Assembly: GCF_017498545.1 (NCBI RefSeq)
Contig: NZ_CP071793.1
Coordinates: forward strand, 7,682,256-7,746,255
Length of the DNA stretch: 64,000 nucleotides
Origin: Sulfidibacter corallicola
GTDB lineage: Bacteria; Acidobacteriota; Holophagae; Acanthopleuribacterales; Acanthopleuribacteraceae
Direction of reading: 5' to 3'
Part shown: one piece after another, positions 16,368 through 23,584 of the stretch
Layout: each line of letters opens with the position of its first letter
Position numbering within the stretch: the stretch's first letter is position 1
Translations under genes and position numbers: made by a program
Notes under the pieces: model-generated
Told to the model about the DNA's origin: nothing
The model's database searches: none
What the model saw: only the letters and a program-made list of their open reading frames with translations

Positions 16368-16945
16368 ATGACAAGAAGGGAGTGGATCTTTGGGAGTCCA
16401 GGCTCAGCTCGTTGTGACATGAAGCCCAATTGACCGGGAAGGTTGGACATCTCTCGCATCGCGGTGTCTTGATGGTTGATGCCATTTGGGTCTTTGCATG
16501 GGTTCGATCCTCCATCTTTTTTTCGAAAGGGCCTTTCTGGACGAGAACCGACCTCGAAGAACCTTTCCTCAATCACGGAGCCGATCATCTCGAACTATCG
16601 CATCCCGCTGGCCGGTCCACGCAACATGGGTTTGCCTTTGACATCTCGTTGACTCCGTCGCGGATCTTCCTTACCACCATCGCCGTCTTCGATGCCGGAA
16701 TATCCCGACCTGCCGGTGCCCCCCGATTCCCACGTGATGTTCCAGGTCACCACATCACTCGCAAGCATCTGGTTGTGGCAGCCACTTTGCGCGACTTGCA
16801 TTCGGAGCTTCCACGGCCCTCGTTCATCGGCTTTCGGTACCTTTCCAGCTCGGTCCGGTGCGCGAATGCCAACATGGATGACTCCCCCTTGGATGACGGG
16901 CGCTTCGCCCTGTTGTTCCTGCGACGCTGACGAACAGAACCCACC
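16368..16945. other. Long gene-free stretch before second SSB-like gene
   Basis: Several frames are open on both strands but none has a ribosome-binding site or recognisable product. The stretch is about 580 nt and leads directly into the structured leader at 16946, so it may contain the promoter and further structured RNA. Confidence 0.4.
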
Positions 16946-17075
16946 CGGTCCACAAAAAAAGACACGGTTCCGCTTCGCTCCGCCGCATCGTTTTTTATGG
17001 ACCGCGCGGAACCTGCCCGCCTCTTGGGTCGCAACAACAGGGGAAAACCCCCTGACACATCCAAGGAGGCACACC
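16946..17075 (+). promoter_or_regulatory. Structured 5-prime leader, type I (copy 2), interleaved stems
   Basis: GGTTCCGC (16966-16973) pairs with GCGGAACC (17007-17014), ending 61 nt before the ATG at 17076. CGGTCCA (16946-16952) pairs with TGGACCG (16999-17005). The two stems are interleaved, so they must form a pseudoknot or exclude each other. GGGG/CCCC (about 17040-17052) makes the second hairpin before the Shine-Dalgarno, as in the other type I leaders. Confidence 0.5.
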
Positions 17076-17426
17076 ATGACTGTCAAATTCGCAACCACCG
17101 GAACCGTAGCTTGGAAAGGCGACCTGAAAACCGACAAGAACAAGGCACCTTACATCTCTGTCCTGATCAAGACCGACGCGAGAGGGGGCGCCCAAAGCCT
17201 GGATTGCTTCGTAGGATTCCGCGGCAACCTTGCCGAAGCCATCGAGACCGAAATCGAGGAAGGCGACACCATCAAAGTGGTCGGAACGCTCGGCCAATCG
17301 AAGAGGATCAAAGGCGCAAAAGGCAAAGAAGATCGACCCGAACGAATCTACTTCAACGGCGCCCAATTCAAACTGGAAGCTCACAACGAAGTGAATGTGT
17401 TCGACGAGCTGGCGGCAGCGGTTTAG
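17076..17426 (+). CDS. SSB-like OB-fold protein (second copy)
   Basis: 116 residues. The long upstream extension of this frame is rejected; ATG 17076 has AAGGAGG 8 nt before it. The sequence (TTGTVAWKGDLKTDKNKAPY; SVLIKTDARGG; LDCFVGFRGNLAEAIETEI; GDTIKVVGTLGQSKR; RIYFNGAQFKLE) follows an SSB/OB fold closely, with the usual N-terminal strand, the step into the helix and the V-x-G-x-L turn. It ends NVFDELAAAV without the DDDIPF peptide. It probably binds ssDNA of the element. It is only distantly related to the OB protein at 15592. It has its own leader and terminator. Confidence 0.75.
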   Translation: MTVKFATTGTVAWKGDLKTDKNKAPYISVLIKTDARGGAQSLDCFVGFRGNLAEAIETEIEEGDTIKVVGTLGQSKRIKGAKGKEDRPERIYFNGAQFKLEAHNEVNVFDELAAAV

Positions 17427-17432
17427 CGCGAA

Positions 17433-17465
17433 AGCCCCTCGCAACCCGGGGGGCTCTTTCTTTTT
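17433..17465 (+). terminator. Terminator after second SSB-like gene
   Basis: AGCCCC (17433-17438) pairs with GGGGCT (17450-17455), followed by CTTTCTTTTT. Confidence 0.7.
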
Positions 17466-17570
17466 GCCACGGGTCACTATGGCACCAAAGAAATGAGGCC
17501 ATATATGCCCGGGTTGACCGCGACGACTGGCAGAAAAAAAGTAAGCCCACATCGAATAGGAAGGTGAAAA

Positions 17571-18050
17571 ATGAATCGTAAGGAGCTGTTCGTCCAGACG
17601 CTTAAAATGTTTCCTTCAATCCGTGATCATTTCGAAATTCAACATGGTGTTTCCTACAAGCACTTGAAGACGATGCCTTTGGAATATTTTGGCCCAACGA
17701 TGCCTGGCTATGGGGACATCGACACGAAATGGACCAGGCAACTGGCTTACCGCGACACCGAAAACATGGGGGACGGGGTGCCAATGCTTCTCGCACCAGA
17801 CAAGCATTGTTTAAAGAAAGAAGTCTATCGTTTCTTGGCAAGCATCGACGAATTACAACCGTCTGAATCCGAGACCTACATGGACACCGCAATTCGATTG
17901 AGAAGGGAGACGCTACGCTTCCTCCACTGCACCAAAGGAATCGCGGTCTGGATTGGACAGGCCTACTTCCAAGCCGGAGGAAATATGCTAAAAGCCGTTG
18001 TAAGGTCGTGGGAAATCGATGATGACCAGGAAACGGCAATCTTCTTCTAA
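17571..18050 (+). CDS. Unknown protein (159 aa)
   Basis: ATG 17571 is preceded by GGAAGG. The product is a soluble, mixed-charge protein without signal or membrane segments. The N-terminus (MNRKELFVQTLKMFPSIRDH) is helical; the centre contains a G-P-T-M-P-G-Y-G-D-I segment and a TYMDTAIRLRRETLRFLHCT helix. The C-terminus ends in acidic DDDQETAIFF; an acidic run plus two Phe superficially recalls SSB tails but lacks the I-P-F ending. It is followed by a very strong terminator, so it is a monocistronic unit. No family is recognised. Its position among SSB-like genes suggests a backbone role on the element. Confidence 0.65.
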   Translation: MNRKELFVQTLKMFPSIRDHFEIQHGVSYKHLKTMPLEYFGPTMPGYGDIDTKWTRQLAYRDTENMGDGVPMLLAPDKHCLKKEVYRFLASIDELQPSESETYMDTAIRLRRETLRFLHCTKGIAVWIGQAYFQAGGNMLKAVVRSWEIDDDQETAIFF

Positions 18051-18128
18051 ACGCTTGAGAGCGCTACTAGTTCAGAAAGAACCCTCGATAGCAATCCAAC
18101 CAATCATCTAAAAATCGAACACCGCCAC

Positions 18129-18166
18129 ATGGCGAATGGTCCCCAGGGAACCATTCGCCATTTTTT
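18129..18166 (+). terminator. Strong intrinsic terminator
   Basis: ATGGCGAATGGT (18129-18140) pairs perfectly with ACCATTCGCCAT (18150-18161) over 12 bp, followed by six Ts. Confidence 0.9.
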
Positions 18167-18528
18167 GTGGTGAGAGAGAATCCCTATCGGAACATGAAGA
18201 GGCACTTCGTGCCGGTAGCGTTGCCCACCCCCAGTCCAAAGGCTCTGCCTGCAGGCATCCGGATCGGGCCTTTTTGAGCCTCCCCGAAACCAGAGTCACC
18301 CAACTTTAGGAAACGGCCCGGCTCTCATTTTTCCCGATTCACCCTTCTGGATTCCTTTGGTTTCAAGGCTGCCGGTGAATATTTTTGTTGATGGAACCAG
18401 CGGTTGTCCTTTGCGTATTCGGAGGGAGGTGCGGTCTTCTTTTCGCTGATGTTGCCCTCAAACTGAAGGCGCCACCGGCGTAAACTTGGCCACATCACCG
18501 ACGCAACATGACGCATCGAGGAGGACAT
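18167..18528. other. Gene-free leader region
   Basis: It contains GCAC/GTGC (about 18205) and AAAGGC/GCCTTT (about 18238-18276, followed by Ts) hairpins, and a long-range GCCGGTG (18371-18377)/CACCGGC (18473-18479) pairing ending 49 nt before the next start codon. No gene is supported. Confidence 0.35.
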
Positions 18529-18729
18529 TTGACGTACGCCACCAAGCTGCTTACTCCGCCGCATCAACTCTCCGATCTTTCCGAAACCTTGACCCTGATT
18601 TACGAACCTTCCACCCGGGGTCTGGACCAAATTGCCCTCGCGGCCGTTGTCCAGTTCAAATCCATCAACAAATCGCGCCGGGCCAAATTCATGGAAGATC
18701 TCACCGCACTTTTGGAACGCTATTCTTGA
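18529..18729 (+). CDS. Small unknown protein (66 aa), TTG start
   Basis: TTG 18529 follows a GAGGAGG with good spacing; an in-frame ATG at 18508 lacks one and would read through the Shine-Dalgarno. The product is mostly helical (HQLSDLSETLTLIYEPSTRG; LDQIALAAVVQFKSINKSRR; KFMEDLTALLERYS), with no Cys and a basic patch. No family is recognised. It may be a small regulator or a helical adaptor of the element. Confidence 0.5.
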   Translation: MTYATKLLTPPHQLSDLSETLTLIYEPSTRGLDQIALAAVVQFKSINKSRRAKFMEDLTALLERYS

Positions 18730-19425
18730 GGATGATGGTCCCGGTCGAGAGTTCGACCAAGGTTGTTTCGTGCAAGGGCGGATCACACCCCGAGCTAACA
18801 AGGTCACCCTCTGCAATCAGTTTGAAACACAATTGAACGCGTTCAAATCGACTATCAACCCTCGAATCGAATCCAAACTAGCTCTTTTTTCGAGCCTCAC
18901 CCCGGGTTTTTCGACCCGATTCACACCATCATCCCAATTTCAACTCAATACTTCAGCACCATCAACTAGCAGGAGCCGTTTTTGTTTTTGGTATTTTGCC
19001 TCCCCCTGATTGCCCAGGTTGTTCGGTACATATATGTCACCAATAAGTTTTTGGTGACATGTTTTCAGATAGTTAGGACAACGAGGGGGAGATGTACCCA
19101 CAGATGATTGGCGCCCACTCAGCGTACTCGCCCTAACGGGCTGCGTCGCTTCCGGGCGCCAATCACGATCCATCACCTCATGCCCACAAATGACCCTTGG
19201 ATTGAATGACCGAAGTTACCGTCATACCCCAATCCAAATGTTGCCACCTGTGGGCCTGAACTCGAAATAAATACAACTGATGTACCAATGACTCGTGCGG
19301 GCTTGTAGGTGCCATCATGATGTCCCGCCCTACATCAATCAGCCCGCATTCAACCGACCGAATATCCCGCACACCTCGCTGGGACTGGCTCCCGATCGGC
19401 GTCCATCGTGGTGCCGGCAACCCGA
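18730..19425. other. Long gene-free stretch with hairpins
   Basis: About 700 nt without a supported gene. It contains the hairpin ATGTCACCA (19034-19042)/TGGTGACAT (19052-19060) and a large stem-loop at 19106-19164. The frames here lack ribosome-binding sites. Confidence 0.4.
19106..19164. repeat. Large perfect stem-loop
   Basis: GATTGGCGCCC (19106-19116) pairs with GGGCGCCAATC (19154-19164). The 37-nt loop contains the small hairpin GCCC-TAAC-GGGC and the string GCGTCGCTTCC, reminiscent of the CGCTTCGCT loop of the type II leaders. No gene starts at the expected distance, so it may be an orphan or decayed leader. Confidence 0.45.
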
Positions 19426-19532
19426 CAGGTCAAGGCCTCCGTTCGCACGCTCCCTCCCGGCCTTGACCTGCCCGAACGCCGTCACCTCCGCCGCCTCAAA
19501 TCGGGGCCAGTCCCCATATCGCGAGGTGTACC
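19426..19532 (+). promoter_or_regulatory. Structured 5-prime leader, type I (copy 3)
   Basis: CAGGTCAAGGCC (19426-19437) pairs perfectly with GGCCTTGACCTG (19459-19470), 12 bp. The 21-nt loop carries CGCACGCTCCC (19444-19454), which differs by one base from the loop string at 15505. The stem ends 62 nt before ATG 19533. GGGG-CCAGT-CCCC makes the second hairpin before the Shine-Dalgarno. Confidence 0.6.
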
Positions 19533-20078
19533 ATGTTCAAAACCTATCTCAACTATGCCTGTTCCGAGTGTTCCCCCTGCTTTTACTGCGGGCCTTGTTC
19601 TCAACGCATCGACGACCTTCTGTGGGTGCACATTGAGCAGTTGCTCGCCAAGGGTGAAATCTCGGTCGACGAAATCGTTTTCGAGGTTCTCGGTGACCGT
19701 TTGACGCGAACCCATGCACGGGTAGCCCATCGTGTCGAACACATCCTCAGCCGCATGGAAAACCTGGGTACCGTCCGTTGCCAATCGAAACCCAATGGTG
19801 ATTTCTGGGGCCTCCTAAATGAATACTTCCACCCCAATTTTCGAACCAGCCGCAAAGGGGTTCTCCTTCAAATACTCCCAGGCCATTTCGGTCGCTATCG
19901 GGTTGTCAACGCCGAGGGGAAAACGCGCGATCTGACGATCAACCTTTTTCTCCAATTGAGACAAAACGGACGCATTGTCCCCATCAACCCGAGCCTGGAA
20001 GAAGCACCGAAAAACCATCCCTACCACGAGCCCGATCTCTCCGCCACCGTCACCCTCGTTCGCCAGGGGGTGGCCTGA
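19533..20078 (+). CDS. Cys-rich Zn-ribbon/winged-helix protein (paralogue 1)
   Basis: 181 residues from ATG 19533 (GCGAGG upstream). The N-terminus carries five Cys spaced as CxxC repeats (ACSECSPCFYCGPC), a likely zinc-binding knuckle. Then comes a helical domain of about 60 residues (HIEQLLAKGEISVDEIVFEV; DRLTRTHARVAHRVEHILSR) that looks like a winged helix. The C-terminal half (FRTSRKGVLLQILPGHFGRY; GKTRDLTINLFLQLRQNG) may be a second beta-rich unit. The next gene encodes a clear relative of the first half, and its start overlaps this stop (TGATG), so the two are translationally coupled. Probably a DNA-binding pair of the element's replication or transfer module. No named family is recognised. 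Confidence 0.65.
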   Translation: MFKTYLNYACSECSPCFYCGPCSQRIDDLLWVHIEQLLAKGEISVDEIVFEVLGDRLTRTHARVAHRVEHILSRMENLGTVRCQSKPNGDFWGLLNEYFHPNFRTSRKGVLLQILPGHFGRYRVVNAEGKTRDLTINLFLQLRQNGRIVPINPSLEEAPKNHPYHEPDLSATVTLVRQGVA

Positions 20079-20554
20079 TGGATTACCGCCAACGCTGCCC
20101 CAAATGCACTGAAAAAGCCCTTTGCGAAGCCTGTACGAAAACCATGACGGATCAACTCGATCCCATCGTGCTCGACTACCTCCAAAAACACCACGCCGCA
20201 ACCGTCATCCGCCTGGTCATTTTTCTTCTCGGTGACCAATGGACCCTGGCCCACGAACGTATCGCCCATCTGCTGCAAAAGCGCCTGATCCAATTTGAAC
20301 AAGGCGGAGTCGTGCGCACCATCGCCAGGTTCCAACACGCCAGGGTTTATCGATTCATTCCCGTCTTGGAACGCGCTGAAGAGCATCAACCGCAGGAGGT
20401 GGATTCAGACCTGTTCGATGACGAGGACTTCGACCTTGATGGAGATGGTTACAACCCGGATCTCGCCCCTCAAAAGAACGACGGCCTGCTTCACGACTGG
20501 TTCGATGAAGGAGCTGACATTCTCGAATTCAAACCACCGCGCAAACCCAAGTGA
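20078..20554 (+). CDS. Zn-ribbon/winged-helix protein (paralogue 2)
   Basis: 158 residues. ATG 20078 overlaps the previous stop. The N-terminal CPKCTEKALCEAC is a four-Cys zinc knuckle. The following segment (VLDYLQKHHAATVIRLVIFL; DQWTLAHERIAHLLQKRLIQ) aligns with the preceding protein's helical domain, including the G-D-x-x-T/L-x-x-H/A-x-x-R-x-A-H core. The C-terminal 55 residues are strongly acidic (VDSDLFDDEDFDLDGDGY), a typical partner- or basic-protein-binding tail. Coupled expression and shared architecture suggest a heterodimer with paralogue 1. Function unknown. Confidence 0.65.
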   Translation: MDYRQRCPKCTEKALCEACTKTMTDQLDPIVLDYLQKHHAATVIRLVIFLLGDQWTLAHERIAHLLQKRLIQFEQGGVVRTIARFQHARVYRFIPVLERAEEHQPQEVDSDLFDDEDFDLDGDGYNPDLAPQKNDGLLHDWFDEGADILEFKPPRKPK

Positions 20555-20567
20555 AAGGAGGTGAACG

Positions 20568-20627
20568 ATGGACGCACTGGTCAAAATCTTCTGGCTGTTT
20601 TCGGTGCTCTTCGACCGTGATCTCTAA
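20568..20627 (+). CDS. Micro-ORF, 19 residues
   Basis: The frame MDALVKIFWLFSVLFDRDL begins at ATG 20568, 8 nt after a near-perfect AAAGGAGGTGA, the strongest ribosome-binding site seen in this part of the window. The peptide is one short hydrophobic, amphipathic helix with acidic ends. It lies 14 nt after paralogue 2. It could be a membrane micropeptide or a leader peptide that regulates the downstream large gene. Confidence 0.5.
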   Translation: MDALVKIFWLFSVLFDRDL

Positions 20628-20748
20628 ACCCTAAACCTGCAATCTCAGCCGCGGCTCATTGATTTGGGTCGCGGCAGTTCGCAAGGAGGTGTCTTCCTAC
20701 TTTTCCTACCAACCGTGAAACGTGTTTCGCCCAACTCAGGAGGTGTGC

Positions 20749-23145
20749 ATGCCGGAACTGGCCACTGTCCGAACGGAAATGCCAGAGAAACCAACCGACC
20801 ACCGAACCAACCGATCCCAAGGCGAATTCACCTACCGATGGCAGGACCCCCAGCCGGATTCATTTCGAGATACGAGCATGGCGTCCCGCGATTCATTAAC
20901 CTCTCAAAAAGCGCCTAATCCACTCCAAGCCGCCAAGGAACTTGTCCCCACTGAGCGCCATCGAACTCTTCGCGAAGGCCTGACGGAATACGAGCAAGAC
21001 GTGCTCTTCGCCGTCGCCGCGCAACGCGAGGCGGCGCTTGGAAACCGCGTTGACTTGCGCCGCGACCTCCGCCGAAAGGGTCGCACCCTTCACGACGACG
21101 ACACCGCGATTCGCTACCTGTACCTTCACTCAGGCCGCGAAAAAACCCTGAACGATTTTCTCCAGCGGGAACCTTGGACACGCCGGGTGCAGGTTGAGAA
21201 AATCGGTGACCAAATCCGTGCCTCCCTCAAGCATCCGCAGCGTGGTGACCAAACCCAGTTTTACCTTCAGAAGGGAACTACGGTGTTCCTGTCTGCCGGC
21301 GCCGGAGGCGATCGCGTCCGCCTCGAAAACCCAAAGAGCGATCAGCGTGTGGCACGCACCGGGGAGACCCGAATTCCTGCATCCATTTATGCGAGTTGGA
21401 AAGTCGACGGGGAAGCGCGTCGCATTCCGCTTTCTGACTATGTGGACCGCATGACCATGAGGCTTTCCAAAAACGAAGATCGGATTCACCATCACGTATC
21501 CTACACCGCTAAATCCTTGCTGAAACCCGCGCGAACATTTGACCTTGACCGCCATTTCAGCTTTTACACCGTGAATCGTACCGGCGAAATGGGTAGGGCC
21601 ATGCTCAATCCCATGGACCAGACCTGGACCCGGGATGCACTTCGCATCCTACAAAAAAAAGGATTGGTTGGGTTCTCCGATCCCAAGCGAGCCTCCTTGC
21701 CCGAAACCCGACTCACACCGCTTGGACGAGAACTCGCGCTATTGATCCAGCGGGGTAAATTCGAGCCATCAAAACGACCCGAGAAACCCTTGACCAAATG
21801 GTCAGATCTGAATCGCGTCGAAAAGCAAATCCTTCAAAAAATGTCAGGCCAATTGACGGAGATTCTCACCGCGCAACGTGTCACCAAATCGGCCGAGACC
21901 CTATCCCCAGAGCACGCCATCCGGTATTTAACACTGCGGCGTGACAAGAATGAGTCCTACATGGATTTCCTTCGCCGAAGTCCTGACAACCGCCTGGACA
22001 TCGTGAACGACGGCTTGTTCGTTCGGGCCGAGGCCCGAAATGGTGTCCACATCCCCCACCTCAAAGACAAATCGGCATCCATCCACGCCAACCACACCTA
22101 TTACTGGGACCGGGAATCCGGAAAAGTCGAGGCCATCGATCCGCGACCAGAAATCAAAGGGCGATCCCTACACCCCTCGGCCGTGGTGGCCTATCAAGTG
22201 TTGCACGGTTCCAAAGGAGAGAGTCGGCAGGGTCCGATGCCACAGGAATTGAGTGAATTCGATCGTTACTTTCGCTTCAAACTCGAAACCGCGACCCGGC
22301 ACAATCGGACCCATTTTCGCGAAAACATCGAAGGTCGAGTACCTTCGACTCGCAATTTCGACAGTTTCTATCTCGACAAATCCTTCCAAATCAAAACCCG
22401 CAAAATCCCCCCTGCCGGTATCAAAGAACTGGAAGCCGCTTTCCAGAATCTTTATCAAAAGGGCCTCGTTGCAGGGAAAACACCGGACGATGCCAAGCTT
22501 ACGTCGCTTGGACGTCAACTGGTGTTTGAGCAAGAGAGATCCGAGCGGAAGATTTTCGCTCAAGAGCAACGCCATCTTGCCACCATGTTGCGACAATTCG
22601 GGATCCTACCAAAAAACGCTGCCACCCAGCGGCAAAGCCCAGCCTATGCGGCCTTCGAAAAAACGCTGTTGACCGAATCCCGCACTGCGACCATGGCCGA
22701 TGGCCGCCAACTCCAGTTTTACCTTCCAGATCCGAGCATGGCTGAATTCAAAAACCTATCACGAGCGCCCGAAATGGGTCCTCGCTTCGAAGAAAAGTGG
22801 CTGCTTGCCTCGACCTACCACGAAATATCGAGCAGCCTTCGGAGCCGGGGCGTGGCCCAAATGGAGTTCTGGGACAGAGCCCGACTTATCGAGAAACGCC
22901 CTGAACTCGCCGAAAGGCCTGACCGCCTTCCCGACGGAATCCTTCTATATAAAACCCCCAAAGGTCAAAGCCGCGCCATCTCGCTTGTCGTCGATGGCAG
23001 AGAGCGGCAACGCGACCAACAATCATTCAAACAAGTATCGGCCTGGGCCAGTGAGCATGGCATGCCGACGATCATCGCGACTTCCAACTGGAAACGCGCA
23101 CCTGAACTCGCCAAGGACCATCACCGCGTGTTGGTCCTCGACTAA
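20749..23145 (+). CDS. Large element-borne protein, replication-relaxation-like (paralogue 1)
   Basis: 798 residues. ATG 20749 is chosen for its CAGGAGG. Two related halves can be seen: each begins with a helical winged-helix-like segment (LTEYEQDVLFAVAAQREAAL; LNRVEKQILQKMSGQLTEIL) followed by an IRYL step, and each ends near an L-T-x-L-G-R-x-L motif. The C-terminus has PDGILLYKTPKGQSRAISLV followed by a K/S-rich helix and an MPTIIATSNW strand, resembling the nuclease-like end of Replic_Relax (PF13814) proteins found on plasmids. It shares the I/T-Y-A-x-W-K-V-D-G motif with the protein at 23581. A role in DNA processing or replication of the element is likely; the family match is by pattern only. 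Confidence 0.5.
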   Translation: MPELATVRTEMPEKPTDHRTNRSQGEFTYRWQDPQPDSFRDTSMASRDSLTSQKAPNPLQAAKELVPTERHRTLREGLTEYEQDVLFAVAAQREAALGNRVDLRRDLRRKGRTLHDDDTAIRYLYLHSGREKTLNDFLQREPWTRRVQVEKIGDQIRASLKHPQRGDQTQFYLQKGTTVFLSAGAGGDRVRLENPKSDQRVARTGETRIPASIYASWKVDGEARRIPLSDYVDRMTMRLSKNEDRIHHHVSYTAKSLLKPARTFDLDRHFSFYTVNRTGEMGRAMLNPMDQTWTRDALRILQKKGLVGFSDPKRASLPETRLTPLGRELALLIQRGKFEPSKRPEKPLTKWSDLNRVEKQILQKMSGQLTEILTAQRVTKSAETLSPEHAIRYLTLRRDKNESYMDFLRRSPDNRLDIVNDGLFVRAEARNGVHIPHLKDKSASIHANHTYYWDRESGKVEAIDPRPEIKGRSLHPSAVVAYQVLHGSKGESRQGPMPQELSEFDRYFRFKLETATRHNRTHFRENIEGRVPSTRNFDSFYLDKSFQIKTRKIPPAGIKELEAAFQNLYQKGLVAGKTPDDAKLTSLGRQLVFEQERSERKIFAQEQRHLATMLRQFGILPKNAATQRQSPAYAAFEKTLLTESRTATMADGRQLQFYLPDPSMAEFKNLSRAPEMGPRFEEKWLLASTYHEISSSLRSRGVAQMEFWDRARLIEKRPELAERPDRLPDGILLYKTPKGQSRAISLVVDGRERQRDQQSFKQVSAWASEHGMPTIIATSNWKRAPELAKDHHRVLVLD

Positions 23146-23160
23146 ACCATGACCGTGATC

Positions 23161-23188
23161 GGGTCGCGCGAAAGCGCGGCCCCTTTTT
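23161..23188 (+). terminator. Terminator between large gene and membrane protein gene
   Basis: GGGTCGCGC (23161-23169), GAAA loop, GCGCGGCCC (23174-23182, one G-T pair), then TTTTT. Confidence 0.75.
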
Positions 23189-23206
23189 GACAGTGGAGGC
23201 GTCATC

Positions 23207-23584
23207 GTGAAAAAACATGCCAAGCCCGCCGCCGCCATCGATCGGTGGATGGCAGTGCGCGCCCTGTGCAGCCTCTTGATCCTCGTGCCCAATGGGTTCT
23301 TCATACTTCAACCAATTCTCGCGTTTTTGCAGGAATACGCGGTTCTTCACGGTTGGCTCATGGCCCTTTATGAGGGACTTCCCAGCTATTTCCAAGTAGT
23401 ACACCGCCACATGGGGTCACGACTGTGGCTATCAGGCGCTCAATTGGTCCTGGCCTTCTTGCTGGGGCTGGCAGCGGCAAAATCGCTTCAAACACTTGTT
23501 TTCAAACTTTTTATTTTCCTTGGCGTAGGTATCCAGGCTCATGGTGGAAGCCACTTGCTCCACCCAAATAGGGAGGCAAAATGA
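23207..23584 (+). CDS. Small inner-membrane protein
   Basis: 125 residues from GTG 23207 (TGGAGG upstream). It has two or three hydrophobic segments: about residues 19-41 (ALCSLLILVPNGFFILQPIL) and a long one at about 73-110 (AQLVLAFLLGLAAAKSLQTL and following). The N-terminus is basic, which favours a cytoplasmic start. Its stop overlaps the start of the next gene by 4 nt (ATGA), so the two are coupled. Small membrane proteins beside relaxation/transfer genes are common on conjugative elements. No family is recognised. Confidence 0.65.
   Translation: MKKHAKPAAAIDRWMAVRALCSLLILVPNGFFILQPILAFLQEYAVLHGWLMALYEGLPSYFQVVHRHMGSRLWLSGAQLVLAFLLGLAAAKSLQTLVFKLFIFLGVGIQAHGGSHLLHPNREAK

Noticed and set aside
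16430-17143. Frames on both strands in the gap before the second SSB-like gene
   Set aside because: No ribosome-binding sites, unlikely composition, and they run through the leader stems.
17571-18050. Reading the acidic end (DDDQETAIFF) of the 159-residue protein as a second SSB-type tail
   Set aside because: It lacks the Ile-Pro-Phe terminus needed for docking; only the protein at 16080 ends correctly.
19106-19164. Integron attC site (CCCTAAC string next to GGGC)
   Set aside because: No matching GTTRRRY core at the other end and no cassette array; the 11-bp stem explains the dyad better.
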